A DNA stretch of 64,000 nt. Source: JBBPYC01 sp038200275. Its GTDB lineage: Bacteria > Pseudomonadota > Gammaproteobacteria > Burkholderiales > Burkholderiaceae_C. Location: assembly GCA_038200275.1 (NCBI GenBank), contig JBBPYC010000025.1, forward strand, positions 1-64,000, written 5' to 3'. Position numbers and translations under genes: made by a program. This document shows positions 35,704 through 44,009 of this stretch, piece after piece (position 1 is the first letter of the stretch; every line of letters starts with the position of its first letter). Under the pieces are notes generated by a model. That model was not told the DNA's origin, searched no databases, and worked only from the letters and a program-made list of their open reading frames with translations.

Positions 35704-36637
35704 ATGGACCGCCTGCTGTCAATGCGCACGTTTGCCGAAGTGGTGAATCAGGGCGGCTTCGCGCAGTCTGGAGCTATCGCCAGCGGTTGTCACGCGGCTG
35801 GTCGGGGACCTCGAAGCGCATCTGGGCACGCGGCTGCTGCAACGCACTACGCGCCGCGTTGCCCTCACCGAAGCGGGTAACGCGTACCTGGCGCGCCTGC
35901 GGCCGATCCTGGCCGATCTGGACGAAGCGGAGCAACTCGCGCAGGCGCAGACCGTATTGATGAGTGGCACCATCCGGATCGCTGCCACGCCGTCGCTTGC
36001 GCTGCACCTGCTGGCGCCGCTGGCGGCCGAGTTCCGCATCGAGCACCCGCAGGTCACGCTCGACGTGCATGTGGAGATATCGGCAGAGGCCTTTGTGGAG
36101 GATTTCGACCTGACGCTGCTGGTGGCGGACTCGACGTTCGACGCCGCCGTGGTTGCGCGTCGGCTGATCGATGCGGACAAGCTGCTTTGCGCGGCGCCGC
36201 GTCATCTGCAGTGGTTCGGCACGCCAAAGGCGCCAGCCGATTTGTCCAAGCACCCGGCCGTGACGCTGAAAATCCCGACCATGCCGGTTGGCGGAAGCTG
36301 GCGGATCGAGCGGATCGCCGATGCAGTCGTCGTCGAAGTCGCCATGCAAAACGCCTTCGTGAGCAACCACGTCGAGGTGTTGCTGCGTGCGGTGCTGGAC
36401 GGCTGCGGCATTGGCGCGCTGCCGGTGCATCTGGTGGCGCCGTACATCGCACGTGGCGAACTGGTGCACGTGCTGCCGGGCTGGCGCACCGGCCACAGCG
36501 TGGTCTACGCGGCGCTGCCGAGCCGCAAGTTCCTGCCAGCGCGGACGCGTGCGTTGCTCGATTTTCTGCTCAAGCACACGCACTCGTTGCGCGATGAGCC
36601 ACCAGCACCCCGGGTGTGGATGCAGATCGGGTGCTGA
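35704..36637 (+). pseudogene. LysR-family regulator broken by a frameshift near its 5' end
   Basis: The frame from ATG 35704 reads MDRLLSMRTFAEVVNQGGFAQ and then fails. From 35768 the next frame continues perfectly with LELSPAVVTRLVGDLEAHLG and runs to 36637 with the complete LysR effector domain (IRIAATPSLALHLLAPLAAEF). Comparison with the LysR consensus GGFAxAAExLELS suggests about four residues are missing with a net loss of 11 bases at about 35767. The downstream frame has no start before 35960. Either the gene is dead or the assembly is locally wrong. Confidence 0.85.
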
Positions 36638-36730
36638 CCCGCTGCAGCGGCAGAGTTCCGCTCTATTAGACTCAATTTTGACAATTATTAATTGCTTTAA
36701 AAGCAGTTTCTATATGAAATCTGCAATAGT

Positions 36731-36855
36731 AAAGTTCACCCCATCGATGAGCCGAACCCACAGTCGACCGACTCACCGAGGCTGGACAGACGGGATCAAC
36801 GAAGCCCGCCCTCGCCCGGGAAACTTTTCAATCGACTTCAAGTCAGTGAACTTTA
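36731..36855. repeat. 10-base inverted repeat bracketing the leader of the small exported protein gene
   Basis: TAAAGTTCAC at 36731-36740 is the reverse complement of GTGAACTTTA at 36846-36855, 19 bases before the ATG at 36874. The gap upstream of 36731 is strikingly AT-rich for this genome, with TTGACA at 36678-36683 and TGCTTT-A-AAAGCA nearby, so it probably holds the promoter. The pairing could fold a leader of about 125 bases and place the stem next to the ribosome binding site. Confidence 0.4.
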
Positions 36856-36873
36856 TTTTTGCAGGACATCATC

Positions 36874-37332
36874 ATGAACACGAAATTCGCATCCACTCTC
36901 GTCATCGCTGCCGCCCTGGGCGCTTCCAGCAGCTTTGCCTTTGGCACCAGCAGCGACAACGGTGCCTGGTCGGCTGGTAACGGCAGCCCGGTTGCGTTGA
37001 ATCCGAACGGCGACACCGTCACCCAGCCGGCATTCCAGAGCATTGCCAGCCGCGGCCAGGTCAGCAGCGGCGTTGCGCAAAACCGCGCCGTGCTGACGGC
37101 TGTGGCGATCAATCCGCAAGGCACGACCGTGGTCGAGCAGTCCGGCTTCCATGCCGAGCAAAGCCGTGCCGCTGTGGCACAGAGCGTGGCACGCGACCGC
37201 ACCGTGCTGTCGGCCGTGGCGCTGAACCCGAACGGCGACGACGCACTGCCCCCATCGACTGCGCAACGCCTTGTGACCCAGCAGCCGTTGCTGGCCACCA
37301 GCGGGCGCAGCAGCCGCTTTGGCGCTGAATAA
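36874..37332 (+). CDS. small exported protein with NPNGD-type repeats
   Basis: 152 residues from ATG 36874 with AGGA upstream. Signal peptide MNTKFASTLVIAAALGASSSFAFG. The mature part contains three spaced copies of a motif: VALNPNGDTV, VAINPQGTTV and VALNPNGDDA, alternating with Gln/Arg-rich helices such as SRAAVAQSVARDRTVLSAV. No known domain is recognised. It is likely periplasmic or surface-exposed. It is a single-gene unit: AT-rich promoter region upstream and a strong terminator 28 bases downstream. High expression would fit. Confidence 0.8.
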   Translation: MNTKFASTLVIAAALGASSSFAFGTSSDNGAWSAGNGSPVALNPNGDTVTQPAFQSIASRGQVSSGVAQNRAVLTAVAINPQGTTVVEQSGFHAEQSRAAVAQSVARDRTVLSAVALNPNGDDALPPSTAQRLVTQQPLLATSGRSSRFGAE

Positions 37333-37359
37333 CGCGATCTGCGGTTCAACCCACTCAAA

Positions 37360-37388
37360 CCCGCCGGCGACCCCGGCGGGTTTTTTTT
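37360..37388 (+). terminator. Rho-independent terminator
   Basis: A stem of CCCGCCGG pairing with CCGGCGGG around a short loop is followed by eight T at 37381-37388. It ends the transcript of the small exported protein, just before the carbonic anhydrase gene. Confidence 0.92.
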
Positions 37389-37441
37389 CGACTGTCACTT
37401 GCAAGTCGCTGCGTCGCCACACGCGCGGCACAATCGCAGCC

Positions 37442-38119
37442 ATGCCTTCTCCGATCGATCACCTTCTGTCCAACAACCGCGCCTGGGCCACCACCATGGA
37501 GGCACAGCGGCCCGGGTTTTTCAGCCGACTGGCGCAGCAGCAGTCACCCAAATACCTGTGGATCGGCTGCGCCGACAGCCGGGTGCCGGCCAACGAGATC
37601 ACCGGGCTCGATCCCGGCGAAGTGTTCGTGCACCGCAACATCGCGAACCTGATCGTGCATTCGGACCTGAACGCGCTGTCGGTGATCCAGTTCGCAGTCG
37701 ATCGTCTGCAGGTCGAACACATCATGGTGGTCGGCCATTACGGCTGTGCGGGGGTGCGCGCCGCGATGCAAGACACCCGCGTCGGCTTGGCCGACAACTG
37801 GCTGCGCCATCTGCGCGACGTGCGGCTGCGCCACCGCGGCCGCATCGAACACCTGCCTGAGCCCGAGCGTGAGAACGCGTTGTGCGAGGTCAACGTGATC
37901 GAGCAGGTCGGCAACGTCGCCTGTTCGACGGTGCTGCAGGACGCCTGGTCGCGTGGGCAGGACGTGACGGTGCACGGCTGGGTCTACGGCGTGCACGACG
38001 GACTGCTGAAAGACCTCGACGTGAGCATGAAGCTCGGCGACGAGCCGGTGCAGGTGTTTGCGAATGCGCTGAAGCGTTACCCGCGTGGGCCGGCGACCGA
38101 CGCTGTGTTGCCCGCATGA
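37442..38119 (+). CDS. can: beta-class carbonic anhydrase
   Basis: 225 residues from ATG 37442. The zinc and catalytic residues are all present: CADSR with the Cys ligand and the Asp-Arg dyad, FVHRNIANL, and HYGCAGV with His and Cys ligands. It interconverts carbon dioxide and bicarbonate in the cytoplasm, feeding carboxylases. The stop overlaps the aceK start by 4 bases as ATGA, so the two genes are translated together. Confidence 0.95.
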   Translation: MPSPIDHLLSNNRAWATTMEAQRPGFFSRLAQQQSPKYLWIGCADSRVPANEITGLDPGEVFVHRNIANLIVHSDLNALSVIQFAVDRLQVEHIMVVGHYGCAGVRAAMQDTRVGLADNWLRHLRDVRLRHRGRIEHLPEPERENALCEVNVIEQVGNVACSTVLQDAWSRGQDVTVHGWVYGVHDGLLKDLDVSMKLGDEPVQVFANALKRYPRGPATDAVLPA

Positions 38120-39996
38120 ACAGCCACAACGCAGCGGTGTTTCCGCAGCGACTCGATTCGCCGCTGGCTTATGAAATCGCGAAGGCGATGATGGACGGCT
38201 TCAACCGGCACTATCAGCTGTTCCGCAGCGAATCCGCGCGTGCCAAGCAACGTTTCGAGACCGCCGACTGGCACGCGCAACAACGCGCCCAGCGCGAGCG
38301 CATCGAGTTCTACGACCTGCGCGTGCGCGAGTGCGAACGCCGGCTGGAAAAAGAGTTTCATGCGGATGACCAGCCGATGGATGTCTGGCACCAGATCAAG
38401 CTGCATTACATCGGTTTGCTCGTGAACCACCTGCAGCCTGAGTTGGCCGAGACGTTCTTCAATTCGGTCACGACGAAGATCCTGCACCGCACGCACTTTC
38501 ACAACGACTTCATCTTCGTGCGGCCGGCCGTCAGCACCGAATACATCGAAAACGATCTGCGCGAAGCCAAGCCGACCTATCGCGCCTATTACCCGGCGCA
38601 GGGCGACTTGGCCGACACGACACGCGCACTGCTGGAAGACTTCGATCTGCAGTGCGCTTTTGAAGACCTGAATGCCGATGCGCAGCAGGTCGCTCGGGCG
38701 ATGAATTCCCGTCTGGGCAAAGTCAAGCTGCGCGCGAACTTTCAGTTGCAGGTCCTGACGAGCCTGTTCTATCGCAATAAGGGCGCTTACGCGGTCGGCA
38801 AGATCATCAACGGCTTTGGTGAGATTCCGTTTGCGCTGCCGATCCTGCACAGCAACGGCGCCAAGGTATCAATCGACGCGGTGCTGTTCGGCGAAGACGA
38901 TCTGCAAATGCTGTTCTCCTTTGCGCGCGCCTACTTCATGGTGGACATGGCGATACCGTCGGCTTATGTGCAGTTCCTGCGCTCGCTGATGCCGCGCAAG
39001 CCGCGTGGCGAGATCTATAACGCATTGGGTCTGGCCAAACAGGGCAAGACGCTGTTCTACCGCGACTTCCTCTACCACCTGCGCCATTCGACCGACATGT
39101 TCCGCATCGCGCCCGGCATCAAGGGCATGGTCATGCTGGTGTTCGACCTGCCTTCGTTCCCCTACGTGTTCAAGGTCATCAAGGACTACTATCCGCCGCA
39201 AAAGGACACCACGCGCGAGCAGATCAAGGGCAAGTATCAACTCGTGAAGCGGCACGACCGGGTGGGCCGCATGGCGGATACGCTGGAGTACAGCGAAGTC
39301 GCGTTTCCGCGCGCGCGCTTCACCGATGAGCTGATCGCCGAGATCGAGCAGTTCGCGCCGAGCCAGCTCGAGATCAGCGACCGCGACGGCGACGGCCAGA
39401 CCGAGGTGATCCTGAAGCATGTCTACATCGAACGCCGCATGATTCCGCTCAACATCTATCTGCAGGAAGCGTTCGACGCCGGGCTGGACGACCCGCACGC
39501 CAAGCGCCAGATCGAACGCAGCGTGATCGAATACGGCAACGCGATCAAGGACTTGGTGGCCGCCAACATCTTCCCCGGCGACATGCTGTGGAAGAACTTC
39601 GGCATTACGCGCAACGGCAAGGTCGTGTTCTACGACTACGACGAGATCGAATACATCACCGAGAGCAACTTCCGCAAGGTGCCGAAGGCCCGCAATGAAG
39701 AAGACGAGATGAGCGGCGAGATCTGGTACTCGGTCGGCAAGCACGACGTGTTCCCCGAGACGTTCGGCCCGTTCTTGCTGGGCAACGATGCGGTGCGCGA
39801 AGTGTTCATGCAGCACCATGCTGATCTGCTCGACGTGAGCTTTTGGCAGCAGCACAAGGACCGGATCAAGGCAGGCCATGTGTTCGACGTGTTTCCCTAT
39901 GAGCAGAGCAAGCGCTTTGCGGTGCGGGGCCACGCGACCAAGGCGCAGCCAGAAGTCGGAACGGCTTTAAGCGACTCGACCCATGTGATCGGCTGA
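38116..39996 (+). CDS. aceK: isocitrate dehydrogenase kinase/phosphatase
   Basis: 626 residues, slightly longer than E. coli AceK. The N-terminal regulatory domain contains DVWHQIKLHYIGLL and RTHFHNDFIFVRPAVSTEYI. The kinase-like C-terminal half contains KGMVMLVFDLPSFPYVFKVIKDYYPPQK with the ATP-binding lysine, and NFGITRNGKVVFYDYDEI with the catalytic aspartates. It switches isocitrate dehydrogenase off and on, directing flux to the glyoxylate shunt. Coupled to carbonic anhydrase. Confidence 0.97.
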   Translation: MNSHNAAVFPQRLDSPLAYEIAKAMMDGFNRHYQLFRSESARAKQRFETADWHAQQRAQRERIEFYDLRVRECERRLEKEFHADDQPMDVWHQIKLHYIGLLVNHLQPELAETFFNSVTTKILHRTHFHNDFIFVRPAVSTEYIENDLREAKPTYRAYYPAQGDLADTTRALLEDFDLQCAFEDLNADAQQVARAMNSRLGKVKLRANFQLQVLTSLFYRNKGAYAVGKIINGFGEIPFALPILHSNGAKVSIDAVLFGEDDLQMLFSFARAYFMVDMAIPSAYVQFLRSLMPRKPRGEIYNALGLAKQGKTLFYRDFLYHLRHSTDMFRIAPGIKGMVMLVFDLPSFPYVFKVIKDYYPPQKDTTREQIKGKYQLVKRHDRVGRMADTLEYSEVAFPRARFTDELIAEIEQFAPSQLEISDRDGDGQTEVILKHVYIERRMIPLNIYLQEAFDAGLDDPHAKRQIERSVIEYGNAIKDLVAANIFPGDMLWKNFGITRNGKVVFYDYDEIEYITESNFRKVPKARNEEDEMSGEIWYSVGKHDVFPETFGPFLLGNDAVREVFMQHHADLLDVSFWQQHKDRIKAGHVFDVFPYEQSKRFAVRGHATKAQPEVGTALSDSTHVIG

Positions 39997-40177
39997 AATC
40001 GTGCCGCAGCGGGCCATCGGGTGCGGGGGGACAGGAGCGTATGGAAAGCTTGCCTGTGTCCGGACGCCAACCGCGCCGGCCTAGGCTGCCGGCATCGGAT
40101 ACTTGCCGCGTCCCGCTGCACGGCATGGCAGCGCGTGAAACACCTGGATGAACCCCGAACAAGGAGCCCGATTCCCG

Positions 40178-41386
40178 ATGAGCAACACCCATCCAACCGA
40201 CCCTGTCGTGATTGTCGGCGCCGCCCGCACGCCCATGGGCGGTTTTCAAGGCGACTTCGCCACGCTGGCTGCGCATGACCTGGGCGGCGCCGCGATCCGT
40301 GCCGCGCTGGAGCGCGCCGCCGAGGGCTCGAAGTTCAAGCCCGAGATGGTCACCGAAGTGCTGTTCGGCAACTGCCTGATGGCCGGGCAGGGCCAAGCGC
40401 CTGCAAGGCAAGCCGCATTCAAGGGCGGCCTGCCGAACAGCGCGGGCGCGGTCACGTTGTCGAAGATGTGCGGCTCCGGCATGCGCGCCGCGATGTTCGC
40501 GCACGACATGCTCAAAGCCGGCAGCCACGACGTGCTGGTCGCGGGTGGCATGGAGAGCATGACGAACGCGCCGCACCTGCTGCCCAAGGGCCGCAGCGGC
40601 ATCCGCATCGGCCATGACCGCGTGCTGGATCACATGATGCTCGACGGCCTGGAAGACGCTTACGAAGCGGGCCGATCGATGGGCACCTTCGGTGAAGACT
40701 GTGCGGCGAAGTACGACTTCACGCGTGCGCAGCAGGACCAGTTCGCGACCACCAGCGTGCGGCGCGCGCAAGAGGCCACCAAGTCCGGTGCGTTCGCCGA
40801 CGAGATCACGCCTGTCATGGTCAAGACTCGTAAAGGCGACGTCGAAATCAAGATCGACGAAGGCCCGGGCAAGATCAACGTTGACAAGATTCCGACGCTC
40901 AAACCTGCGTTCAAGAAAGACGGCACCGTCACAGCCGCCAGCAGCTCTTCGATCAACGACGGTGCCGCTGCGCTTGTGATGATGTGTGCATCCACCGCGC
41001 AAGCCCTTGGCTGCAAACCGCTCGCACGCATCGTCGCGCACGCCACGCACGCGCAGGAACCCGAATGGTTCGCCACGGCGCCGATCGGCGCGACAAGAAA
41101 ACTGCTCGACAAAGCTGGCTGGAAGGTCGAAGACGTCGACCTCTGGGAGATCAATGAAGCGTTCGCCGTCGTGCCGATGGCGCTGATGACCGAACTGAAG
41201 CTGTCGCATGACATCGTCAATGTGAACGGCGGCGCCTGCGCCTTAGGTCATCCGATCGGCGCCAGCGGCGCGCGCATCATGGTCACATTGATTTATGCGT
41301 TGAAAAATCGCAGCTTGAAAAAAGGCGTGGCGACGTTGTGCATCGGCGGTGGGGAGGCGACTGCCATCGCGTTGGAATTACTATGA
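40178..41386 (+). CDS. acetyl-CoA acetyltransferase (thiolase)
   Basis: 402 residues from the ATG at 40178, which has AAGGAG upstream; an ATG at 40148 is less likely. The thiolase catalytic residues are complete: the nucleophile Cys in LSKMCGSGMRA, His in ALGHPIGASGARI and Cys in ATLCIGGGEATA, plus NEAFA. It condenses or cleaves acetoacetyl-CoA, serving ketone-body, fatty-acid or leucine breakdown. It is followed by a repeat element that supplies its stop codon context (ELL then TGA inside the repeat). Confidence 0.93.
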   Translation: MSNTHPTDPVVIVGAARTPMGGFQGDFATLAAHDLGGAAIRAALERAAEGSKFKPEMVTEVLFGNCLMAGQGQAPARQAAFKGGLPNSAGAVTLSKMCGSGMRAAMFAHDMLKAGSHDVLVAGGMESMTNAPHLLPKGRSGIRIGHDRVLDHMMLDGLEDAYEAGRSMGTFGEDCAAKYDFTRAQQDQFATTSVRRAQEATKSGAFADEITPVMVKTRKGDVEIKIDEGPGKINVDKIPTLKPAFKKDGTVTAASSSSINDGAAALVMMCASTAQALGCKPLARIVAHATHAQEPEWFATAPIGATRKLLDKAGWKVEDVDLWEINEAFAVVPMALMTELKLSHDIVNVNGGACALGHPIGASGARIMVTLIYALKNRSLKKGVATLCIGGGEATAIALELL

Positions 41387-41447
41387 AAATAGTAGCTATC
41401 TGCGCAACAAACGTAAGCCCCTACAGCCGATTTGTCTTGAAAAATTA
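41377..41447 (+). repeat. interspersed short repeat, copy 1
   Basis: About 70 bases starting with ATTACTATGAAAATAGTAGC, whose ends form a small inverted repeat (CTAT and ATAG arms), and closing with CAGCCGATTTGTCTTGAAAA. The core CTATGAAAATAGTAG recurs exactly at 51586-51600, and both conserved ends recur in inverted orientation at 59773-59848. The thiolase stop codon lies inside this copy. I recall similar AGTAGC repeats scattered through Comamonadaceae genomes. Confidence 0.75.
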
Positions 41448-41497
41448 GCGTTTCCCATGGTTCGACTCACCCTTTGTCCAATTCAGGAGCAACTCCT

Positions 41498-42760
41498 ATG
41501 AACACAACCAAGCCTTTCGTATGTCGCTCGATCGCCGCCGCTCTGTCGACGACGCTGCTCGCCGCCGTACCGGTGCATGCTCAGACGCGCGACGAAGCGC
41601 TGATGTCGGCCGCGACCGCTGAGAAGTCCGCCGTCATCGGCACGCTGGAAAAGCTCGTCAACATCGAAACCGGCACCGGCAACGCGGAGGGCCTTGCAGC
41701 CTATGCAACGCTGCTCGAAAGCGAGCTGCAAAAGCTCGACTTTCAGGTGACACGCCACAAGGCCGCAGAAGGCAAGGTCGGTGACAACCTGGTGGGCACC
41801 CGCAAAGGCAAGGGCGGCAAGAACATCTTGCTGCAGTCCCACATGGACACCGTGTATTTGAAAGGCATCCTGGACAAGGCGCCGTTCAAGGTCGAAGGCG
41901 ACAAGGCCTACGGCCCCGGCATTGCCGACGACAAGGGCGGCAACGCGGTCGTGCTGCACGCGCTGAAGCTGCTGCGCGAGCGCGGCTTCGAGGACTACGG
42001 CACGATCACGGTGCTGTTCAACACGGACGAAGAAAAAGGCTCGTTTGGCTCGCGCGATTTGATCCAGAGCGAGGCGGCAAAGGTCGACTACGTGCTGTCG
42101 TTCGAGCCCACCGCAGCAGGCGACGAGAAGTTCTCGATGGGCACGTCCGGCATCGCCTACGTGCTGGCCGAAATCAAGGGCAAAGCGTCGCATGCGGGAG
42201 CTGCGCCTGAGAAAGGCGTGAACGCGTTGGTCGAAGCAGCCGATCTGGTGCTGCGCACGCAGGACATCGACAACAAGGACAAGGGCCTGCGTTTCAACTG
42301 GACCATTGAGAAAGCCGGCAACGTCTCCAACATCATCCCGGCCGAAGCCACGATCAACGGCGACATGCGCTATGCGCTGGTCGAAGACTTCAATGCAGCC
42401 GTCAAGACGCTGCAGGAAAAGGCGCAGCAAAAACGCTTGCCACAAGCGGAAGTCAAGATCACCGTGACCAAAGGCCGGCCCGCATTCAACGCTGGCGAAG
42501 GTGGCAAGGCGCTGATCGACCAAGCCGTGGCGATCTACAAGGAAGCCGGCGGCAACGTGGGCGTCGAGCCCCGCACCGGCGGCGGCACCGATGCGGCCTA
42601 TGCGGGCCTGACCAACAAGGCCGTGATCGAGAGCCTGGGCCTGCCGGGCTTTGGTTATCACAGCGACAAGGCCGAGTATGTCGATCTCGAATCGATCCCG
42701 CGTCGGCTCTACATGGCGACCAAGCTCATCATGAACCTGGGCAGCGGCACCACGAAGTAA
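41498..42760 (+). CDS. M20-family metallopeptidase, glutamate carboxypeptidase type
   Basis: 420 residues from ATG 41498, with CAGGAG upstream and a signal peptide ending near AVPVHAQT. Dinuclear zinc residues of the M20 family are visible: LQSHMDTVY, GPGIADDKGG, FNTDEEKGS with the catalytic glutamate, SFEPT, and a C-terminal histidine in GFGYHSDKAEYV. The dimerisation (lid) domain lies in the middle. It is periplasmic and closest in pattern to carboxypeptidase G2-like enzymes that release C-terminal glutamate from peptides or folates; the substrate is unproved. Confidence 0.9.
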   Translation: MNTTKPFVCRSIAAALSTTLLAAVPVHAQTRDEALMSAATAEKSAVIGTLEKLVNIETGTGNAEGLAAYATLLESELQKLDFQVTRHKAAEGKVGDNLVGTRKGKGGKNILLQSHMDTVYLKGILDKAPFKVEGDKAYGPGIADDKGGNAVVLHALKLLRERGFEDYGTITVLFNTDEEKGSFGSRDLIQSEAAKVDYVLSFEPTAAGDEKFSMGTSGIAYVLAEIKGKASHAGAAPEKGVNALVEAADLVLRTQDIDNKDKGLRFNWTIEKAGNVSNIIPAEATINGDMRYALVEDFNAAVKTLQEKAQQKRLPQAEVKITVTKGRPAFNAGEGGKALIDQAVAIYKEAGGNVGVEPRTGGGTDAAYAGLTNKAVIESLGLPGFGYHSDKAEYVDLESIPRRLYMATKLIMNLGSGTTK

Positions 42761-42775
42761 GTCGCTGGCTTCACC

Positions 42776-43909
42776 ATGCTGCTCAACGCCGATCAGGAAG
42801 CCATCCGCGACGCGGTGCGCATATTCGCGCAAGAGCAGTTGTGGCCTAACGCGCCGCGGTGGGACCGCGAACACCGGTTTCCCAAAGAAGCGCTCAGAGG
42901 CCTGGCCGAACTTGGCGCTTACGGCATCTGCGTGCCGGAAGCATTCGGCGGCGCCGGGCTTGACTACCTGAGTTTGTCGCTTGTGCTGGAAGAAATCGCA
43001 GCCGGCGACGGCGGCACCAGCACGGTCATCAGCGTTACCAACTGTCCGGTGAATGCGATTTTGATGAAGCACGCGAGTGCAGCTCAGAAAGACAAGTGGC
43101 TGACCCCGCTCGCGCAAGGCTTGATGCTCGGCGCGTTCTGCCTGACCGAGCCGCACGTCGGCAGCGATGCCTCCGGGTTGCGCACAACCGCCGCGCGCGA
43201 CGGCGACTGCTATGTGATCAACGGCGTCAAGCAGTTCATCACGAGCGGCAAGAACGGCGACGTGGCCATCGTGATTGCGGTGACCGACAAGGGCGCGGGC
43301 AAGAAAGGCATGAGCGCGTTCCTGGTGCCGACCGATGCGCCCGGTTATGTCGTGGCGCGGGTGGAGACCAAGCTCGGCCAGCATTCGAGCGACACCGTGC
43401 AGATCAATTTCGACAATTGCCGCGTGCCGGTGGACAACCTGCTGGGTGCGGAAGGTGACGGTTACCGGATTGCGCTCGGCGGCCTGGAAGGCGGTCGCAT
43501 CGGCATCGCGTCGCAGAGCGTGGGTATGGCGCGCAGCGCGCTTGAAGTCGCGATCAACTATGCGAAGGATCGCACCAGCTTCGGCCAGGCAATCTTTCAG
43601 CATCAGGCGGTGGGTTTTCGGCTGGCCGAATGCGCTACAAAAATAGAAGCGGCTCGTCAGCTGATCTGGCACGCCGCATCGTTGCGCGACGCCGGCCTGC
43701 CGTGCTTGAAGGAGGCCGCGATGGCCAAGCTGTTCGCGAGCGAGATGGCAGAGCAGGTCTGCAGTGCCGCGATCCAGACCCTCGGCGGCTACGGTTATCT
43801 GGCCGACTTCCCGTTGGAGCGCATATACCGCGATGTGCGCGTCTGCCAGATCTATGAAGGCACATCGGATGTGCAAAAAATCATCATTCAGCGCGCACTG
43901 GGCGCTTGA
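42776..43909 (+). CDS. acyl-CoA dehydrogenase
   Basis: 377 residues. FAD-binding strands include CLTEPHVGSDASGLRT and KQFITSGKNGDVAIV. The catalytic glutamate is in VCQIYEGTSDVQ near the C-terminus, the normal position for short- and medium-chain or branched-chain acyl-CoA dehydrogenases, unlike the helix-G glutamate of the gene at 33110. It probably acts on a short or branched acyl-CoA, with ETF as acceptor. It begins 15 bases after the peptidase gene; whether they are functionally linked is unclear. Confidence 0.92.
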   Translation: MLLNADQEAIRDAVRIFAQEQLWPNAPRWDREHRFPKEALRGLAELGAYGICVPEAFGGAGLDYLSLSLVLEEIAAGDGGTSTVISVTNCPVNAILMKHASAAQKDKWLTPLAQGLMLGAFCLTEPHVGSDASGLRTTAARDGDCYVINGVKQFITSGKNGDVAIVIAVTDKGAGKKGMSAFLVPTDAPGYVVARVETKLGQHSSDTVQINFDNCRVPVDNLLGAEGDGYRIALGGLEGGRIGIASQSVGMARSALEVAINYAKDRTSFGQAIFQHQAVGFRLAECATKIEAARQLIWHAASLRDAGLPCLKEAAMAKLFASEMAEQVCSAAIQTLGGYGYLADFPLERIYRDVRVCQIYEGTSDVQKIIIQRALGA

Positions 43910-44009
43910 CGCGGGCTTCAGAGGCCTTCTTCCAACCTGGAAATCCATGTTGGGCTGTTCTAATCGGGTTGGCAGTCCGAATGCCTCACACGCTTAGAAA
44001 CTGGAACCT

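Noticed and set aside
43628..43665. AAAATAGAAGC inside the acyl-CoA dehydrogenase gene, similar to the repeat core
   Set aside because: The encoded ECATKIEAARQL is the normal family sequence at normal length, so nothing is inserted; treated as chance.
41483..43948. 821-codon open frame on the minus strand opposite the peptidase and second acyl-CoA dehydrogenase
   Set aside because: Both plus-strand genes are well conserved; the antisense product is His/Arg/Ala-rich without domains, as expected from high-GC codon bias.
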